Source: Sulfurimonas sp. (GTDB lineage: Bacteria; Campylobacterota; Campylobacteria; Campylobacterales; Sulfurimonadaceae). Taken from it: a stretch of 50,504 bases of DNA. The position numbers were made by a program, and so were the translations under genes. Under the pieces are notes generated by a model, which saw only the letters and a program-made list of their open reading frames with translations, ran no database searches and had not been told where the DNA came from. Of this stretch, positions 8,948 to 18,875 are shown in pieces. The stretch covers positions 1-50,504 of the forward strand of contig JALSLJ010000064.1 of NCBI GenBank assembly GCA_026988315.1, read 5' to 3'. How positions within the stretch are numbered: position 1 is the stretch's first letter; the number at the start of each line of letters is the position of its first letter.

Positions 8948-10253
8948 TATCTACTGTTGCAGTTAAAATGTCGCCGACTAACTCAGTGATTGTTGCTTTA
9001 TAAATTATACCAAACTCTAAATCTTCATCTTTGCTTCTATCATTTACATATATTTCACCATCTATCTCAGGTGCCCAGATACTCTCTTTTGCACTTAGTA
9101 GATACTCATGCTCATCACTCTCACCATCTATGATAATATCAACTGTTGCACCTATCTTTTCTTGTAAAGATTTTTTTGCACACTCTGAGGCAATATCTCC
9201 AAGAATTTGTGCTCTGTGGGCAATTGTATCATCAGGGATTTTTTCACTCATATCATAAGCTGGTGTAGTCTCTTCATCCGAGTATGAAAATACATTAATT
9301 CTATCAAATCCAAAAGATGTAGCAAATTCACACATCTCATCAAACATCTCTTGTGTTTCCCTTGGATGTCCAACGATAAAACTTGTTCTTACAAATGAGT
9401 TTGGCAGCTTTCTCATAAACTCTAAAAGTTCAAGAGTTTTATCTTTGCCAAAGCCTCTTTTCATGATGTGAAGCATCTCATCATTAATATGTTGAATCGG
9501 CATATCAAAATAGTTATGAAATATTTCACTCTTAGCTATATTTTTTAGTAGAGAGATAGTCGTTGTTGATGGGTATAGATATAAGATCCGTGCACTCTTT
9601 ACACCATCAATAAGTTCTATTCTCTGGATAAGAAGACTCAGTCCATCCTTTATGTTCTGATCCCTTAGATATGAAGAGCTGTCTTGTGAAACAAAAGAAA
9701 AATCATAATAACCCTTTGTGACTAAACCTTCAACCTCTTTAGCAATAGAGTCAAGATTACGGGAATTTAGTTTACCTTTAAAAGATGGAATAGCACAAAA
9801 ACTGCACGCCTGATTACACCCCTCAGAGAGTTTAATGTAAGCGTGATAAGTTGAACCAGTTACAACCCTCTCACTTCCATCTATTAAAAAAACTTCATCA
9901 GAAAAACGGCTCTTTTTCTCTGCTAAAAGTTCATCTATATGGTCATAATCACCAACACCAGTAAATATATCAACCTCTGGCATATCCGCTGCTAACTCCT
10001 CTTTGTATCTCTCACTTAAACATCCAGCCATAACTAAAAGGGAGTCATTCTTGCGAGTTTCATGAAGATTAAGTACGGTATTTACTGATTCCTCTTTAGC
10101 CGCATCTATAAAGCCACATGTATTTACTATGATGACATCTGCTTCAGATTCTGTATCTGTAAGTTCAAAGTTTTTTAGTTTGCCCATCATCACTTCTGTA
10201 TCGACAAGGTTTTTAGTACATCCAAGAGAGACTATGTGAAGTTTATTGCCCAT
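8940..10253 (-). CDS. rimO: Ribosomal protein S12 methylthiotransferase RimO
   Basis: RimO is a radical-SAM enzyme that methylthiolates the conserved aspartate of ribosomal protein S12. The UPF0004 cysteines are C12 (SLGCTKN), C46 (NTCGFID) and C78 (AGCLSER). The radical-SAM triad is C146-C150-C153 (EGCNQACSFCAIPSFKGKLNSR), and the FKGKLNSR sequence after it separates RimO from MiaB. A TRAM domain closes the 437-residue protein (about 370-437). It is the first gene of a two-gene operon with tilS. The neighbouring plus-strand flavoprotein gene is divergent, with 85 bases between the starts. Confidence 0.95.
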   Translation of the reverse strand: MGNKLHIVSLGCTKNLVDTEVMMGKLKNFELTDTESEADVIIVNTCGFIDAAKEESVNTVLNLHETRKNDSLLVMAGCLSERYKEELAADMPEVDIFTGVGDYDHIDELLAEKKSRFSDEVFLIDGSERVVTGSTYHAYIKLSEGCNQACSFCAIPSFKGKLNSRNLDSIAKEVEGLVTKGYYDFSFVSQDSSSYLRDQNIKDGLSLLIQRIELIDGVKSARILYLYPSTTTISLLKNIAKSEIFHNYFDMPIQHINDEMLHIMKRGFGKDKTLELLEFMRKLPNSFVRTSFIVGHPRETQEMFDEMCEFATSFGFDRINVFSYSDEETTPAYDMSEKIPDDTIAHRAQILGDIASECAKKSLQEKIGATVDIIIDGESDEHEYLLSAKESIWAPEIDGEIYVNDRSKDEDLEFGIIYKATITELVGDILTATVDNA

Positions 10254-10338
10254 TAATATATTGCTCCGTTATTCCAAAGTAGATTTGGAATCTAATTATT
10301 ATGCGAATTATAGCTAATAAGTTTAGTATAATTTCTTT

Positions 10339-11484
10339 ATGAAAATATATGATGTAATAATTTTGGGTGCAGGGGCAAGTGGTCTGATGTGTGCATCCCA
10401 CTTAGATGATAAACTGGATGTGGCAATTGTTGATGGAAATGACAAGGTTGCAAAAAAATTGAAAATTTCAGGTGGTGGCAAATGCAACATCACGAGTGTA
10501 AATGTAAATGAATATAACTATGATGGAGATGAGGAGTTGATCTCTTACGCTTTAAGTGTTTTTTCTAAAGATGATTTACTAAATTTCTTGGATGTTAATG
10601 GTGTAGAGCCAGAATTAAGAAAAAATCGTTACTATTTTTGTAAAAACTCTTCGGATGAGATTATAGATATTTTAAAGTTAAAATCTAAAAAAGCAGATAT
10701 TTTACTCCATAGAGAGATATTTACTATAAAAAAAGAGAATGAAATTTTTAATGTAATGACTTCAAAAGGGTTGCTACAATCAAAAAAACTTGTTGTTGCA
10801 ACGGGTGGTAAAAGCTTTAAAACTCTTGGTGCAAGTGAAATAGGTCTGGAAATTGCAAAAAATTTTGGCATAAATGTAAAAGAGTTTAGCCCAGCACTTG
10901 TAGGTTTAACCTTGCAAAAAGAGCAATTTTGGATGAAGGAGCTTAGTGGCTTAAGCGCCTATGTTCATATAGCCGTTAACGAAAAAATTTTAAAAGAGGA
11001 ACTTCTTTTTGCCCATAAGGGAATTAGTGGACCTGTAGTTCTTTCAGCCTCTTTGTATTGGAAAAAAGGAAATATAAGTATAGATTTTTTACCAAATGAC
11101 GATATAGTTGAGTTAATACAGGGAAGTAAAAAGCTAATAAGCTCTGTTATCCCGTTGCCAAAAAGGCTTTCTAAAGCAATATTAAAAGCCTTAGAGGTTG
11201 AAGATGGTGAGTGTAAAAAGATTACCCAAACCATAAAAGAGAAACTTTTAAAAATTCATAAGTATGAGTTTTCACCAGCAGGAAATTTTGGTTTTTCTAA
11301 AGCTGAAGTGAGTCGTGGTGGAGTATTGGCCGGGGAGTTAGATATATACACTTTAGAATCAAAAGCGATAAAAGGTTTATACTTTATAGGTGAGGTTGTG
11401 GATGTTACAGGAGAACTTGGGGGCTATAACTTTCAGTGGGCTTTTAGTAGTGCAGTTGTTTGTGCAAATAAGCTAAATTATTAG
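10339..11484 (+). CDS. BaiN/HI0933-family FAD-dependent oxidoreductase
   Basis: This is a flavoprotein of the HI0933/BaiN family (often called NAD(P)/FAD-dependent or aminoacetone oxidase family enzyme). The N-terminal Rossmann dinucleotide motif is ILGAGASGLMCA. The hallmark KISGGGKCNIT follows near residue 45, VVATGGKSFKTLGASE near 155, and the C-terminal FAD-binding block GEVVDVTGELGGYNFQWAFS near 350. The length of 381 is typical. The substrate is not known for most of the family. The gene stands alone, divergent from rimO. Confidence 0.88.
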   Translation: MKIYDVIILGAGASGLMCASHLDDKLDVAIVDGNDKVAKKLKISGGGKCNITSVNVNEYNYDGDEELISYALSVFSKDDLLNFLDVNGVEPELRKNRYYFCKNSSDEIIDILKLKSKKADILLHREIFTIKKENEIFNVMTSKGLLQSKKLVVATGGKSFKTLGASEIGLEIAKNFGINVKEFSPALVGLTLQKEQFWMKELSGLSAYVHIAVNEKILKEELLFAHKGISGPVVLSASLYWKKGNISIDFLPNDDIVELIQGSKKLISSVIPLPKRLSKAILKALEVEDGECKKITQTIKEKLLKIHKYEFSPAGNFGFSKAEVSRGGVLAGELDIYTLESKAIKGLYFIGEVVDVTGELGGYNFQWAFSSAVVCANKLNY

Positions 11485-11503
11485 TATCAAATCAATAACT
11501 AAT

Positions 11504-11519
11504 TATAATAAAGTATAAT
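11504..11519 (+). promoter_or_regulatory. Two overlapping-spacing -10 elements before the lipoprotein operon
   Basis: Two perfect TATAAT hexamers (11504-11509 and 11514-11519) lie ten bases apart in the 131-base gap before the lipoprotein gene. Either could drive the lipoprotein/barrel pair. AAAAGG about 12 bases before the ATG is the ribosome site. Confidence 0.4.
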
Positions 11520-11615
11520 TCTTATAAGTAAATAATTATTCCTTTAAAGCTAACTTCAAAAGCTACAAGGTATAATAAGTAAGAAAAAATCAACTTTTAC
11601 AAAAGGTGTCATCAA

Positions 11616-13454
11616 ATGAGATACAAACATATACTACTTTCTATATTTATAGCCCTGTTTTTTGTAGCATGCACAAGTGATACAAATGGAGATACATCTT
11701 CTCCATCATCATCTGTTGTTGATACTAATACAACGACAGTTATAGATGATACTAACAATACCATTGATGTTAATGGTACATTAACCGTTAATTTTTCGGG
11801 TGCTGTATCAACTAGGGAGTTGACAGTAAATAATGAACTAGTAAGCATAGAGGTACTTGTTTTTGGTTCTGATAATGCACCATACACAGGTGGGACAATA
11901 AATATAGCTTACCCTGAAAAAGCGACAACTGGTGTGGATGTAGGTAGTTTTTCAAGTTTGAGTGCAGAAGTTATTGATGGAAAGGCAATTTTTAATTACA
12001 CAGGTCCAAAAAATTTAAAAGCATTAGTTGATAATAATGATACAAGTACTATTTTTGGTTTTTATCATAGTTCAAGCAACACATCTGTTAATAATTTCAC
12101 ATTGACATATAATCCTCTTGCTGATCAAATCATACTTGAAACATATACTATCAAATCCTCTCTCTTAGATTCCAATATAACTTTAGGTTTAGAATCAAGT
12201 AAATTTATATCATTTTATGTTGAAAATAACGCAGGCACAAAAGTTGATGATTCAAAAATGACTTCAACTATAGTAGAAGTTCTAAATACACCAATAGCTG
12301 ATTTAAAAGATACTTTAGGAAATAGTGGAGATACGCTTACATTTTTAGGTGATAATGATGTTTCACTTAGCATAGAGAGCAATACTATGTCTGGTCTAGT
12401 TCCTATTAAAGTTACATCTGCATTCCAAGATGCTAATGATGTGAATGTGACTATTGTTGAGGTTTTCAATATTGTAGTTTTATCTGGTCCTCCAACGGCA
12501 ATCAGTATTAGTTATGCTGGTACATCTCAAGATAAAGAATATGCAAAGTTTCAAGAAAATTTAGTTGTAACAGTTACAGATAAGTACTTTAACCCTGTAA
12601 ATACCCATCCAGCCATATCGGTTGGTACTATAGTTGGATATGCTAAAGATGCTGTAACAGGAAACAATATATATCATCTTCCAAATTCAGCTACTACGGG
12701 TACTTTAAATCCTACAACAAAAATTTTTAGCGTAAATAACGGTATGGACTTTTCTAGTGTTGACGACTACAATGATGTTTTAGTGACATTTGGAAATGGC
12801 TATACATATGATGCTGCTGGAAAATGGGACTTTACAACGAGCGGGGCTGCTAGTTCAAATGAGTTAGCGATTTTAGATGATTACGATAGCAATGTAACAC
12901 GCTCTAACCTTGGTTTTGCAGTTGGAAATAACTATAGACAAGATACATGTAGGCAAGGTGCAGAATGGCTAGGAAATATAAGGTCAGCCGATGGGACATA
13001 TAAACTAGACTCTCGTGGTATGGCAAAACTAACACTTGATTATGATTATTATTTGACTGGAAAAGATGTTGTAGTGTGGGTAAATATAGTCGGTTTAACC
13101 GCAAAAACAGGTACGGTTGGAAAAATCGGTGAAGCCAAAGAGTTTACCCTTAGAGGAACGGGATTTGAAGATTTCTCAGCATCAGTATCTGCTGGAGTTG
13201 CAAATGTAACATATAGACTTCCTGTTGAGATTAGTGCAACAGGAGAGTGGTATAGAAATGCAAATTTCTCATATAAGCTTACATTGAGTGATAATTTAAC
13301 TTTAAATGCACTCTCAAGTTCAAATACAAATATCGATAATTGCGCACAATCAGATGGAATAGCATATGTTGATGTCACAGTAACAGAAAACGAAGCTAAA
13401 GCTGGTACTATAACAATCTCAGATATATTAGTTTCAGACGAATTTGAAAATTAA
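11616..13454 (+). CDS. Large surface or periplasmic lipoprotein, Ig-like repeats likely
   Basis: A lipoprotein signal ends in LFFVAC with the lipid cysteine at residue 19. A Ser/Thr/Asp-rich linker follows (about 20-50), then about 550 residues of beta-rich sequence with Thr-, Val- and Asn-rich strands. This looks like several tandem Ig-like (Big/invasin-type) domains, for example segments beginning SIEVLVFGSDNAPYTGGTINI and LVVTVTDKYFNPV. Two cysteines late in the protein (QDTCRQGAEW and IDNCAQSDG) could form a disulfide. I cannot name a family. It is followed after 9 bases by an outer-membrane barrel gene, so the two are probably co-expressed and may act together at the surface. Confidence 0.7.
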   Translation: MRYKHILLSIFIALFFVACTSDTNGDTSSPSSSVVDTNTTTVIDDTNNTIDVNGTLTVNFSGAVSTRELTVNNELVSIEVLVFGSDNAPYTGGTINIAYPEKATTGVDVGSFSSLSAEVIDGKAIFNYTGPKNLKALVDNNDTSTIFGFYHSSSNTSVNNFTLTYNPLADQIILETYTIKSSLLDSNITLGLESSKFISFYVENNAGTKVDDSKMTSTIVEVLNTPIADLKDTLGNSGDTLTFLGDNDVSLSIESNTMSGLVPIKVTSAFQDANDVNVTIVEVFNIVVLSGPPTAISISYAGTSQDKEYAKFQENLVVTVTDKYFNPVNTHPAISVGTIVGYAKDAVTGNNIYHLPNSATTGTLNPTTKIFSVNNGMDFSSVDDYNDVLVTFGNGYTYDAAGKWDFTTSGAASSNELAILDDYDSNVTRSNLGFAVGNNYRQDTCRQGAEWLGNIRSADGTYKLDSRGMAKLTLDYDYYLTGKDVVVWVNIVGLTAKTGTVGKIGEAKEFTLRGTGFEDFSASVSAGVANVTYRLPVEISATGEWYRNANFSYKLTLSDNLTLNALSSSNTNIDNCAQSDGIAYVDVTVTENEAKAGTITISDILVSDEFEN

Positions 13455-13463
13455 GGAAAATTT

Positions 13464-14048
13464 ATGATAAAAAAAACATTAATAAAAGTAGTATTAGCGA
13501 GTTTATTGCTTAGCTCATCTTTGATGGCTGGGTTGGAGTATGATTCAAAGCCTAATTCTTTGATAGGTTTTGAGGTTGGTTCTGCAAGCATGGATGTTTC
13601 CAGTGATGAGGATAGTTACGATAAGATATTGGATGCGATGAACTATGGGTTTAAAATAGGTGCACAAACAGATAACTATAGACTTTTTTTAAGTTATCGC
13701 TTTTATGCAGGTGATGATGTGGAAAATTTAACAACTATGGGCGCTGAATTGCAATACATGGTAGATGTAGCTAGCTTTATGAATGTTTTTATTGGTGTTA
13801 ATGCAGGTGTTGTAGATATAGAGTTTAAAGACGCGGCAACACCTAGATTAACTCGTGTTGTTTCTCAACAGTATCTAGGTGGAGATGTTGGATTTAACTT
13901 CCATATTGGTGAAAACTTTGATTTTGAATTAGGTGCTAGAATGATGAGTATTCAAGCAGATCATCTACTCGATAGCAAAACATACACATTTGGTGATATT
14001 GTTACTGGATATGGAAGTCTGATTTATAAATTTAAAATGGATAAATAA
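13464..14048 (+). CDS. Small outer-membrane beta-barrel protein
   Basis: A cleavable signal peptide (about 1-22, ending SLMA) precedes about 170 residues with alternating amphipathic strands (LIGFEVGSASMDV, YRLFLSYRFYAG, TMGAELQYMVDV, VFIGVNAGVVDIEF, GGDVGFNFHIGENFDFELGARM). The size suggests an 8-stranded OmpA/OmpW-like barrel. The final FKMDK lacks the usual terminal aromatic, although IYKFKM ends in a strand-like pattern. It follows the Ig-like lipoprotein by 9 bases with a GGAAA ribosome site. The function is unknown. Confidence 0.7.
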   Translation: MIKKTLIKVVLASLLLSSSLMAGLEYDSKPNSLIGFEVGSASMDVSSDEDSYDKILDAMNYGFKIGAQTDNYRLFLSYRFYAGDDVENLTTMGAELQYMVDVASFMNVFIGVNAGVVDIEFKDAATPRLTRVVSQQYLGGDVGFNFHIGENFDFELGARMMSIQADHLLDSKTYTFGDIVTGYGSLIYKFKMDK

Positions 14049-14060
14049 GATAAATATTTA

Positions 14061-14135
14061 TGGTGCTCGATACTGGATTTGAACCAGTGACCACCTCCAT
14101 GTCATGGAGGCACTCTACCGCTGAGTTAATCGAGC
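14061..14135 (-). tRNA. tRNA-Val(GAC)
   Basis: The cloverleaf folds fully on the minus strand. The acceptor is GCTCGAT/ATCGAGC with discriminator A and an encoded CCA. The D stem is ACTC/GAGT, and the anticodon stem CCTCC/GGAGG has loop ATGACAT, giving anticodon GAC (valine GUC/GUU). The T stem is ACTGG/CCAGT with loop TTCAAAT. It is 75 nt long, with a five-base variable loop. A TAGAAT -10 lies just upstream. Confidence 0.95.
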
Positions 14136-14149
14136 ATATTTAATGCGTA

Positions 14150-14155
14150 ATTCTA
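14150..14155 (-). promoter_or_regulatory. -10 element for tRNA-Val
   Basis: TAGAAT on the minus strand lies 14 bases before the mature tRNA 5' end, in the right place for a short leader. No -35 is evident. Confidence 0.4.
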
Positions 14156-14258
14156 TCAAAATAATCTTAAAATAGTTTTTTTAATCCCAATACCAAACAG
14201 TTATTTTAATATTTTCAAAACTCCCACATATTTACTTTAAATTTAGGTTTACTAAGTG

Positions 14259-14294
14259 TATAATTCTAGTATTAGAATATTCCAGAATGGAATA
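14259..14294 (+). promoter_or_regulatory. pckA promoter with two adjacent palindromes
   Basis: A TATAAT -10 (14259-14264) is overlapped by the palindrome ATTCTAGTATTAGAAT (14263-14278, arms of 6). A second palindrome, TATTCCAGAATGGAATA (14278-14294, arms of 7, 3-base centre), follows immediately. The transcription start should fall inside or between them, a position suited to a repressor operator. The pckA ATG is at 14319 with AAGG upstream. The binding protein is unknown. Confidence 0.5.
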
Positions 14295-14318
14295 AAAGAA
14301 AATACCAGAAGGTAAGTT

Positions 14319-15905
14319 ATGAATTTAACAGAATTGGAAGAGTTAGGACTAAAAAATGTTGGTGAAGTTTTTCATAATCTAAGTTATGAGGAATTAATTA
14401 AACATGAGCTTGATAATGGTGAGTGTGTGCTTACAAAAAAAGGTGCAACTGCTGTTGACACTGGTATTTTTACTGGTCGTAGCCCAAAAGATAAGTATAT
14501 AGTAGATGCTGATCCATCTAATAAGTTCGTTGCATGGGGTGATGTTAATAAAAAAGTAAGTGCCGAGATTTTCGCAGAACTTTTAGATGTTGCCAAAGAG
14601 CAACTATCAAATAAAAATCTTTATGTTACAGATGTATTTTGTGGTTCTAGTGCAGCTTCAAAAAGATCAGTTCGTTTTGTATCTGAGATAGCGTGGCAAT
14701 CCCATTTTGTAAAAAATATGTTTATTCGTCCAACAGAAGCAGAATTGGAAGTTTTTAAACCAGGATTTACTGTACTTAATGCTTGCAAGGCAGTGAATAA
14801 AAAATGGAAAGAACATGGACTAAACTCTGAAGTATTTGTTATGTTTGATATTGAAAACAATATAGCAATTATTGGTGGTACTTGGTACGGTGGTGAGATG
14901 AAAAAAGGGATTTTTTCTATGATGAACTATTGGTTGCCACTTGAAGGTAAGCTTCCAATGCATTGTTCGGCAAATGTTGGAAAAGATGGCGATACTGCTC
15001 TTTTCTTTGGACTTAGTGGAACTGGTAAAACAACACTTTCTACTGATCCAAATCGTGCTTTGATTGGTGATGATGAACATGGCTGGGACAATCATGGTGT
15101 ATTTAACTTTGAAGGTGGATGTTACGCTAAGGTTATTAATCTTGATGGCAAAAGTGAGCCTGAAATTTACAATGCTATCAAAACAGGAGCTCTTTTAGAA
15201 AATGTTGTGATGTATGGTGAGGGTGAAGTTGATTATGAAGATGGGAGTAAAACAGAAAATACTCGTGTTTCTTACCCAATTGAACATATTGAAAATCATG
15301 AGCCTAGTTTAAGTGCTGGTCACCCTGAAAATATCATCTTTTTGACAGCGGATGCTTTTGGAGTTCTCCCTCCTGTTTCTAAACTGACAAAAGAGCAAGC
15401 AATGTATTACTTCTTGAGTGGCTATACTGCAAAAGTTGCTGGAACTGAGCGTGGTATTACAGAACCTGTAGCAACTTTCTCTGCTTGTTTTGGTGAAGCT
15501 TTTTTGCCTCTTCATCCAACTGTATATGCAAAACTTCTCGGTGAAAAAATTGATAAACATGGTGTTCATGTTTATCTTGTTAATACTGGTTGGACTGGTG
15601 GTGCTTATGGTGTTGGACATAGAATGAGTATCAAAGATACTCGTGCTTGCATCAATGCTATTTTAGATGGTAGTATTAAAGATAGTGAATTTAACACAAC
15701 TATCACATTTAGACTTCATGTTCCAAAAACATTAGGTGATATCAATCCTGAGATTTTAAATCCTCGTAACGCATGGACTGATAAAGCTGAGTTTGACAAA
15801 ACGAGAGATACTTTAGCTGAGATGTTTATAGAGAACTTTAAAAAGTATCAAACTGAGGATAGTGAGTTTGATTATTCAACTGCAGGTCCCAAAGTAGAAA
15901 AGTAA
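14319..15905 (+). CDS. pckA: ATP-dependent phosphoenolpyruvate carboxykinase
   Basis: PckA converts oxaloacetate plus ATP to phosphoenolpyruvate, CO2 and ADP, linking the (reverse) TCA cycle to gluconeogenesis in the cytoplasm. The PEPCK-specific motif [12 protein letters not shown] is at 186-197. The kinase P-loop [10 protein letters not shown] is at 231-240, with the metal-binding DDEHGW soon after. The substrate-binding TGRSPKDK is near residue 52. The 528 residues match the ATP-type enzyme. The gene is monocistronic: tRNA-Val is divergent upstream and the DedA gene is convergent with a 1-base gap. Regulation through the palindromes in its promoter is likely. Confidence 0.96.
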   Translation: MNLTELEELGLKNVGEVFHNLSYEELIKHELDNGECVLTKKGATAVDTGIFTGRSPKDKYIVDADPSNKFVAWGDVNKKVSAEIFAELLDVAKEQLSNKNLYVTDVFCGSSAASKRSVRFVSEIAWQSHFVKNMFIRPTEAELEVFKPGFTVLNACKAVNKKWKEHGLNSEVFVMFDIENNIAIIGGTWYGGEMKKGIFSMMNYWLPLEGKLPMHCSANVGKDGDTALFFGLSGTGKTTLSTDPNRALIGDDEHGWDNHGVFNFEGGCYAKVINLDGKSEPEIYNAIKTGALLENVVMYGEGEVDYEDGSKTENTRVSYPIEHIENHEPSLSAGHPENIIFLTADAFGVLPPVSKLTKEQAMYYFLSGYTAKVAGTERGITEPVATFSACFGEAFLPLHPTVYAKLLGEKIDKHGVHVYLVNTGWTGGAYGVGHRMSIKDTRACINAILDGSIKDSEFNTTITFRLHVPKTLGDINPEILNPRNAWTDKAEFDKTRDTLAEMFIENFKKYQTEDSEFDYSTAGPKVEK

Positions 15906-15906
15906 T

Positions 15907-16470
15907 TTAACTTTTCTTCTTTGTAGCATATGTTAAGTAAAACCATAAAATTCCACCAAAAACTACTACTATTATAGGTGCTATCCAAGGTTTTTCACTA
16001 ACTGTTTCGGCAACTTTTATTAAAACACCACCTGAATAATAACTTCCAAGACCAACCACTAAAGCCCAAGCACCAGCACTTAAAATATTTAAAATGACAA
16101 ACTTTTTAAAATCATATTTTGTTAAGCCGATAGCAATTGGGATAAGAGTTTTTATACCATACACAAATTTTTGAAATAAAATAATCCATGACCCGTATTT
16201 TTTCATCATTATATGTGAAAGAGCAAGTTTTCTTCTATGTTTCCTGAGCCCTTCCATCATAGTGCTTTTTTGGTATCTTGCCATATAGAAAAGTAAAACA
16301 TCACCGAGTGCATTTGCAATAAAAGCGATAAAGATAACCAACGATAAATCCATTTTACCCATAAAAGAGAGCACACCAGCACCAACAAGTGCCACAAAAC
16401 CTCCACCTAATGAGTAGAGAAAAAGTCCAATATAGCCATAAGTTGCTAAATTACTAAAAGTTTCTTCCAT
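15907..16470 (-). CDS. DedA-family (VTT domain) membrane protein
   Basis: This inner-membrane protein of the DedA/SNARE-associated family may act as a lipid transporter or flippase and helps maintain membrane homeostasis. The 187 residues carry about five hydrophobic segments. Family-typical features are the re-entrant-like GGGFVALVGAGVLSFMG stretch (about 23-38), ANALGDVLLFYMARY (about 53-67) and the FVYGIKTLIPIAIGLTKYDF motif (about 101-120). It is 7 bases downstream of the uvrB stop and probably shares its transcript. It abuts pckA tail to tail. Confidence 0.8.
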   Translation of the reverse strand: MEETFSNLATYGYIGLFLYSLGGGFVALVGAGVLSFMGKMDLSLVIFIAFIANALGDVLLFYMARYQKSTMMEGLRKHRRKLALSHIMMKKYGSWIILFQKFVYGIKTLIPIAIGLTKYDFKKFVILNILSAGAWALVVGLGSYYSGGVLIKVAETVSEKPWIAPIIVVVFGGILWFYLTYATKKKS

Positions 16471-16477
16471 TGTTATC

Positions 16478-18460
16478 CTAAAGTTGTTTTATTTTCATTA
16501 TTTCATCTCGAAGACGAGCTGCTTCTTCAAAGTTTAACTCTTTGGCAGCTTGTTTCATTTTCAGCATCAACTCTTTTGTTATCGCTTTTTTCTCTGATGC
16601 TGGCATTTTATCCATTTTTTTGTGCTTTTGGTAAACACCACTATAATCTTCTAATTTTAAGTTAGTATCTAGCTTACGAATTGTTGTTGTTGGGACAATT
16701 CCATGCTCTTTATTATGAGCTTCTTGAATCTTTCTTCTTGAAGTTGTTGTATCTATCGCTTTTTGCATAGATTTTGTGATTTTATTTGCATAGAGGATAA
16801 CTCTGCCATTTGCATTTCTTGCCCCTCTACCAATAGTTTGTATGAGAGCCGTTTCACTTCTTAAAAATCCCTCTTTATCAGCATCCAAAATAGCGACAAG
16901 TGAAACTTCTGGTAAATCTAATCCTTCGCGAAGCAGGTTGATACCGATAAGTACATCAAACTCACCAACTCTAAGTGCTCTGATAATTTGGTTTCTCTCT
17001 ATAGTGTCTATGTCTGAGTGCATATATTGAACTTTTATACCTAAATCAGCTAAATATTTCGTAAGTGCTTCTGCCATCTTTTTTGTAAGCACTGTTATAA
17101 GAATTCTTTCATTTTTAGCAGCAATTTTTTTAATTTCATCGTGTATATCTTCAACTTGATTATCTGATGTTTTTATCTCGAGGATAGGGTCTAACAATCC
17201 TGTAGGTCTAATGATTTGATGTGCAATTACACTTGACATCTCAAGTTCATACTCTGCTGGTGTTGCCGACACAAAAAGATAGTGTGGCGCTTTGTTTATA
17301 TATTCGTCAGCTTTTAGCGGTCTGTTATCTAAAGCACTCGGTAGCCTAAAGCCATAATCGACTAAAACCTCTTTCCTTGCTCTGTCCCCTGCATACATCC
17401 CACGATATTGAGGAAGTGATACATGGCTTTCATCTACAATCACTAAGTAATCCTTGTGATTCATAGCAAGGTAGTCAAGCAGAGTAAATGGAGCTTCTCC
17501 TGGTTTTTTATTTGTAAGTAAACGCGAATAGTTTTCTATACCTTTACACATCCCTGTAGTTTGAAGCATCTCTAAATCAAATTCAACTCTTTGTTTGAGC
17601 CTTTGGTACTCTAAAAGTTTCCCCTCTTTTGTGAAGTATTTTAGCCTATCATCAAGTTCATCCTCTATGCGTTTTATCGCAATTGCCATCTTTTCTTGAG
17701 ACACACTAAATTGTGATGTAGCATATATAGTAAACTTTGTATGATTTTCAAGTTTTTTGTTGTCGATGATATCAAAAGTGTATATAGCTTCTATCTCATC
17801 TCCAAAAAACTCTATGCGGATTGCTTCTTGCTCAAAATAGGGTGGATATATATCTAAGCTTTCTCCATTTACGCGGATATGACCACTATCAAAATAGGTG
17901 TCATTTCTAGCATAGCCCATCTCAACTAAACGAAGTAAAAGTTTTTTTTGTGGTATCTCATCTCCAACCTCTAAAGCTTGAACCATATTAAGGTATTCTT
18001 CAGGGTCACCAAGGCCATAGTTAGCAGATACGGACGCTATAACTATAACATCATCATAAGAGAGCAGGTTGGCAGTTGAAGAGAGTCTCATCCTTTCTAG
18101 CTCATCATTAATAGCAGAATCTTTTTCTATAAACAAATCTTGACGGGGTATGTAAGCCTCTGGCTGATAATAATCATAGTAAGAGACAAAATACTCAACA
18201 TGGTTGTTAGGGAAAAACTGACGAAACTCTGAATAGAGTTGTGCGGCAAGAGTTTTGTTATGTGTCATGATAATAGTAGGCATCTTCACATTTTCTATAA
18301 CCTTCGCCATAGTATATGTTTTACCGCTTCCTGTAACACCTTCAAGTGTTTGGTAACGATTCCCTTTAAGTATCGACTCGCTTAATTCTGCTATTGCTTG
18401 AGGTTGATCACCCGCAGGTTTATAAGGTGTATGTGCTTTAAAATGTATCTCTTTTTTCAT
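16478..18460 (-). CDS. uvrB: Excinuclease ABC subunit B
   Basis: UvrB is the damage-verifying helicase-like subunit of UvrABC nucleotide excision repair. Starting at the ATG at 18460 ([10 protein letters not shown]), the protein has 660 residues, the family norm. The same frame stays open for 37 more codons, but those encode a hydrophobic/lysine stretch of no UvrB character that would overlap the divergent gene. Walker A GVTGSGKT is at about 41-48, the damage-probing hairpin is in [12 protein letters not shown], helicase motifs follow ([20 protein letters not shown]), and a C-terminal UVR domain (about 620-660) contacts UvrA/UvrC. Confidence 0.96.
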   Translation of the reverse strand: MKKEIHFKAHTPYKPAGDQPQAIAELSESILKGNRYQTLEGVTGSGKTYTMAKVIENVKMPTIIMTHNKTLAAQLYSEFRQFFPNNHVEYFVSYYDYYQPEAYIPRQDLFIEKDSAINDELERMRLSSTANLLSYDDVIVIASVSANYGLGDPEEYLNMVQALEVGDEIPQKKLLLRLVEMGYARNDTYFDSGHIRVNGESLDIYPPYFEQEAIRIEFFGDEIEAIYTFDIIDNKKLENHTKFTIYATSQFSVSQEKMAIAIKRIEDELDDRLKYFTKEGKLLEYQRLKQRVEFDLEMLQTTGMCKGIENYSRLLTNKKPGEAPFTLLDYLAMNHKDYLVIVDESHVSLPQYRGMYAGDRARKEVLVDYGFRLPSALDNRPLKADEYINKAPHYLFVSATPAEYELEMSSVIAHQIIRPTGLLDPILEIKTSDNQVEDIHDEIKKIAAKNERILITVLTKKMAEALTKYLADLGIKVQYMHSDIDTIERNQIIRALRVGEFDVLIGINLLREGLDLPEVSLVAILDADKEGFLRSETALIQTIGRGARNANGRVILYANKITKSMQKAIDTTTSRRKIQEAHNKEHGIVPTTTIRKLDTNLKLEDYSGVYQKHKKMDKMPASEKKAITKELMLKMKQAAKELNFEEAARLRDEIMKIKQL

Positions 18461-18548
18461 TGGTAAAATTATAGCTAAATTGCTGTTTTTGTATTTTTTT
18501 CTTTTTACATCGCTTTTTGAATTTAATAAATAACTATATAATACTATT

Positions 18549-18764
18549 ATGAAAATATGGATTTCCGACACACAAAATATTACTCATCGTCTAGTACGAC
18601 TTAACTGTGAAGAGCACAGTGACTATAAATATCTTGGCGATTTAAGCGAAAGTGAGTTGAAAATATTTCTTTTAGAAATTCAAGATACTATGGATGTAGA
18701 TAAAAATATGAAACTATTAAAATATTATGGCTATTTACATCTTTTTGTAATAGAAAAAAAGTAA
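18549..18764 (+). CDS. Small conserved-looking protein, function unknown
   Basis: I do not recognise this 71-residue protein. It is soluble, acidic in the middle ([21 protein letters not shown]) and ends [12 protein letters not shown]. It starts 88 bases from divergent uvrB and has a proper stop. The only ribosome-site hint is weak. Codon use looks like its neighbours, and no larger gene overlaps it once uvrB is started at 18460. It is probably a real small gene. Confidence 0.5.
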   Translation: MKIWISDTQNITHRLVRLNCEEHSDYKYLGDLSESELKIFLLEIQDTMDVDKNMKLLKYYGYLHLFVIEKK

Positions 18765-18788
18765 ATCTTATGGATATAAAAAATTATT

Positions 18789-18839
18789 AAAAGAAAATAA
18801 TTATCTTTTAAGTTTATTTTCTCTATAATTCTTCATCTA
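18789..18839 (+). promoter_or_regulatory. Cytochrome c peroxidase promoter with Fur/PerR-like palindrome
   Basis: A TATAAT -10 (18834-18839) precedes the peroxidase gene by 37 bases. Upstream, AAAAGA (18789-18794) and TCTTTT (18804-18809) form an inverted repeat around the palindromic ATAATTAT centre. This AT-rich ATAAT/ATTAT arrangement resembles Fur-superfamily operators. The assignment is by eye only. Confidence 0.35.
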
Positions 18840-18875
18840 AAAAATTACGAATGTAATGAAACTAAGGAATAAGAT

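Noticed and set aside
15309-15620. A 103-codon minus-strand open frame inside pckA
   Set aside because: It is fully antisense to well-conserved pckA sequence, has no homology visible and no ribosome site.
18461-18571. A 37-codon upstream extension of uvrB
   Set aside because: It would overlap the divergent small gene, has no UvrB character, and the ATG at 18460 gives the family's exact N-terminus.
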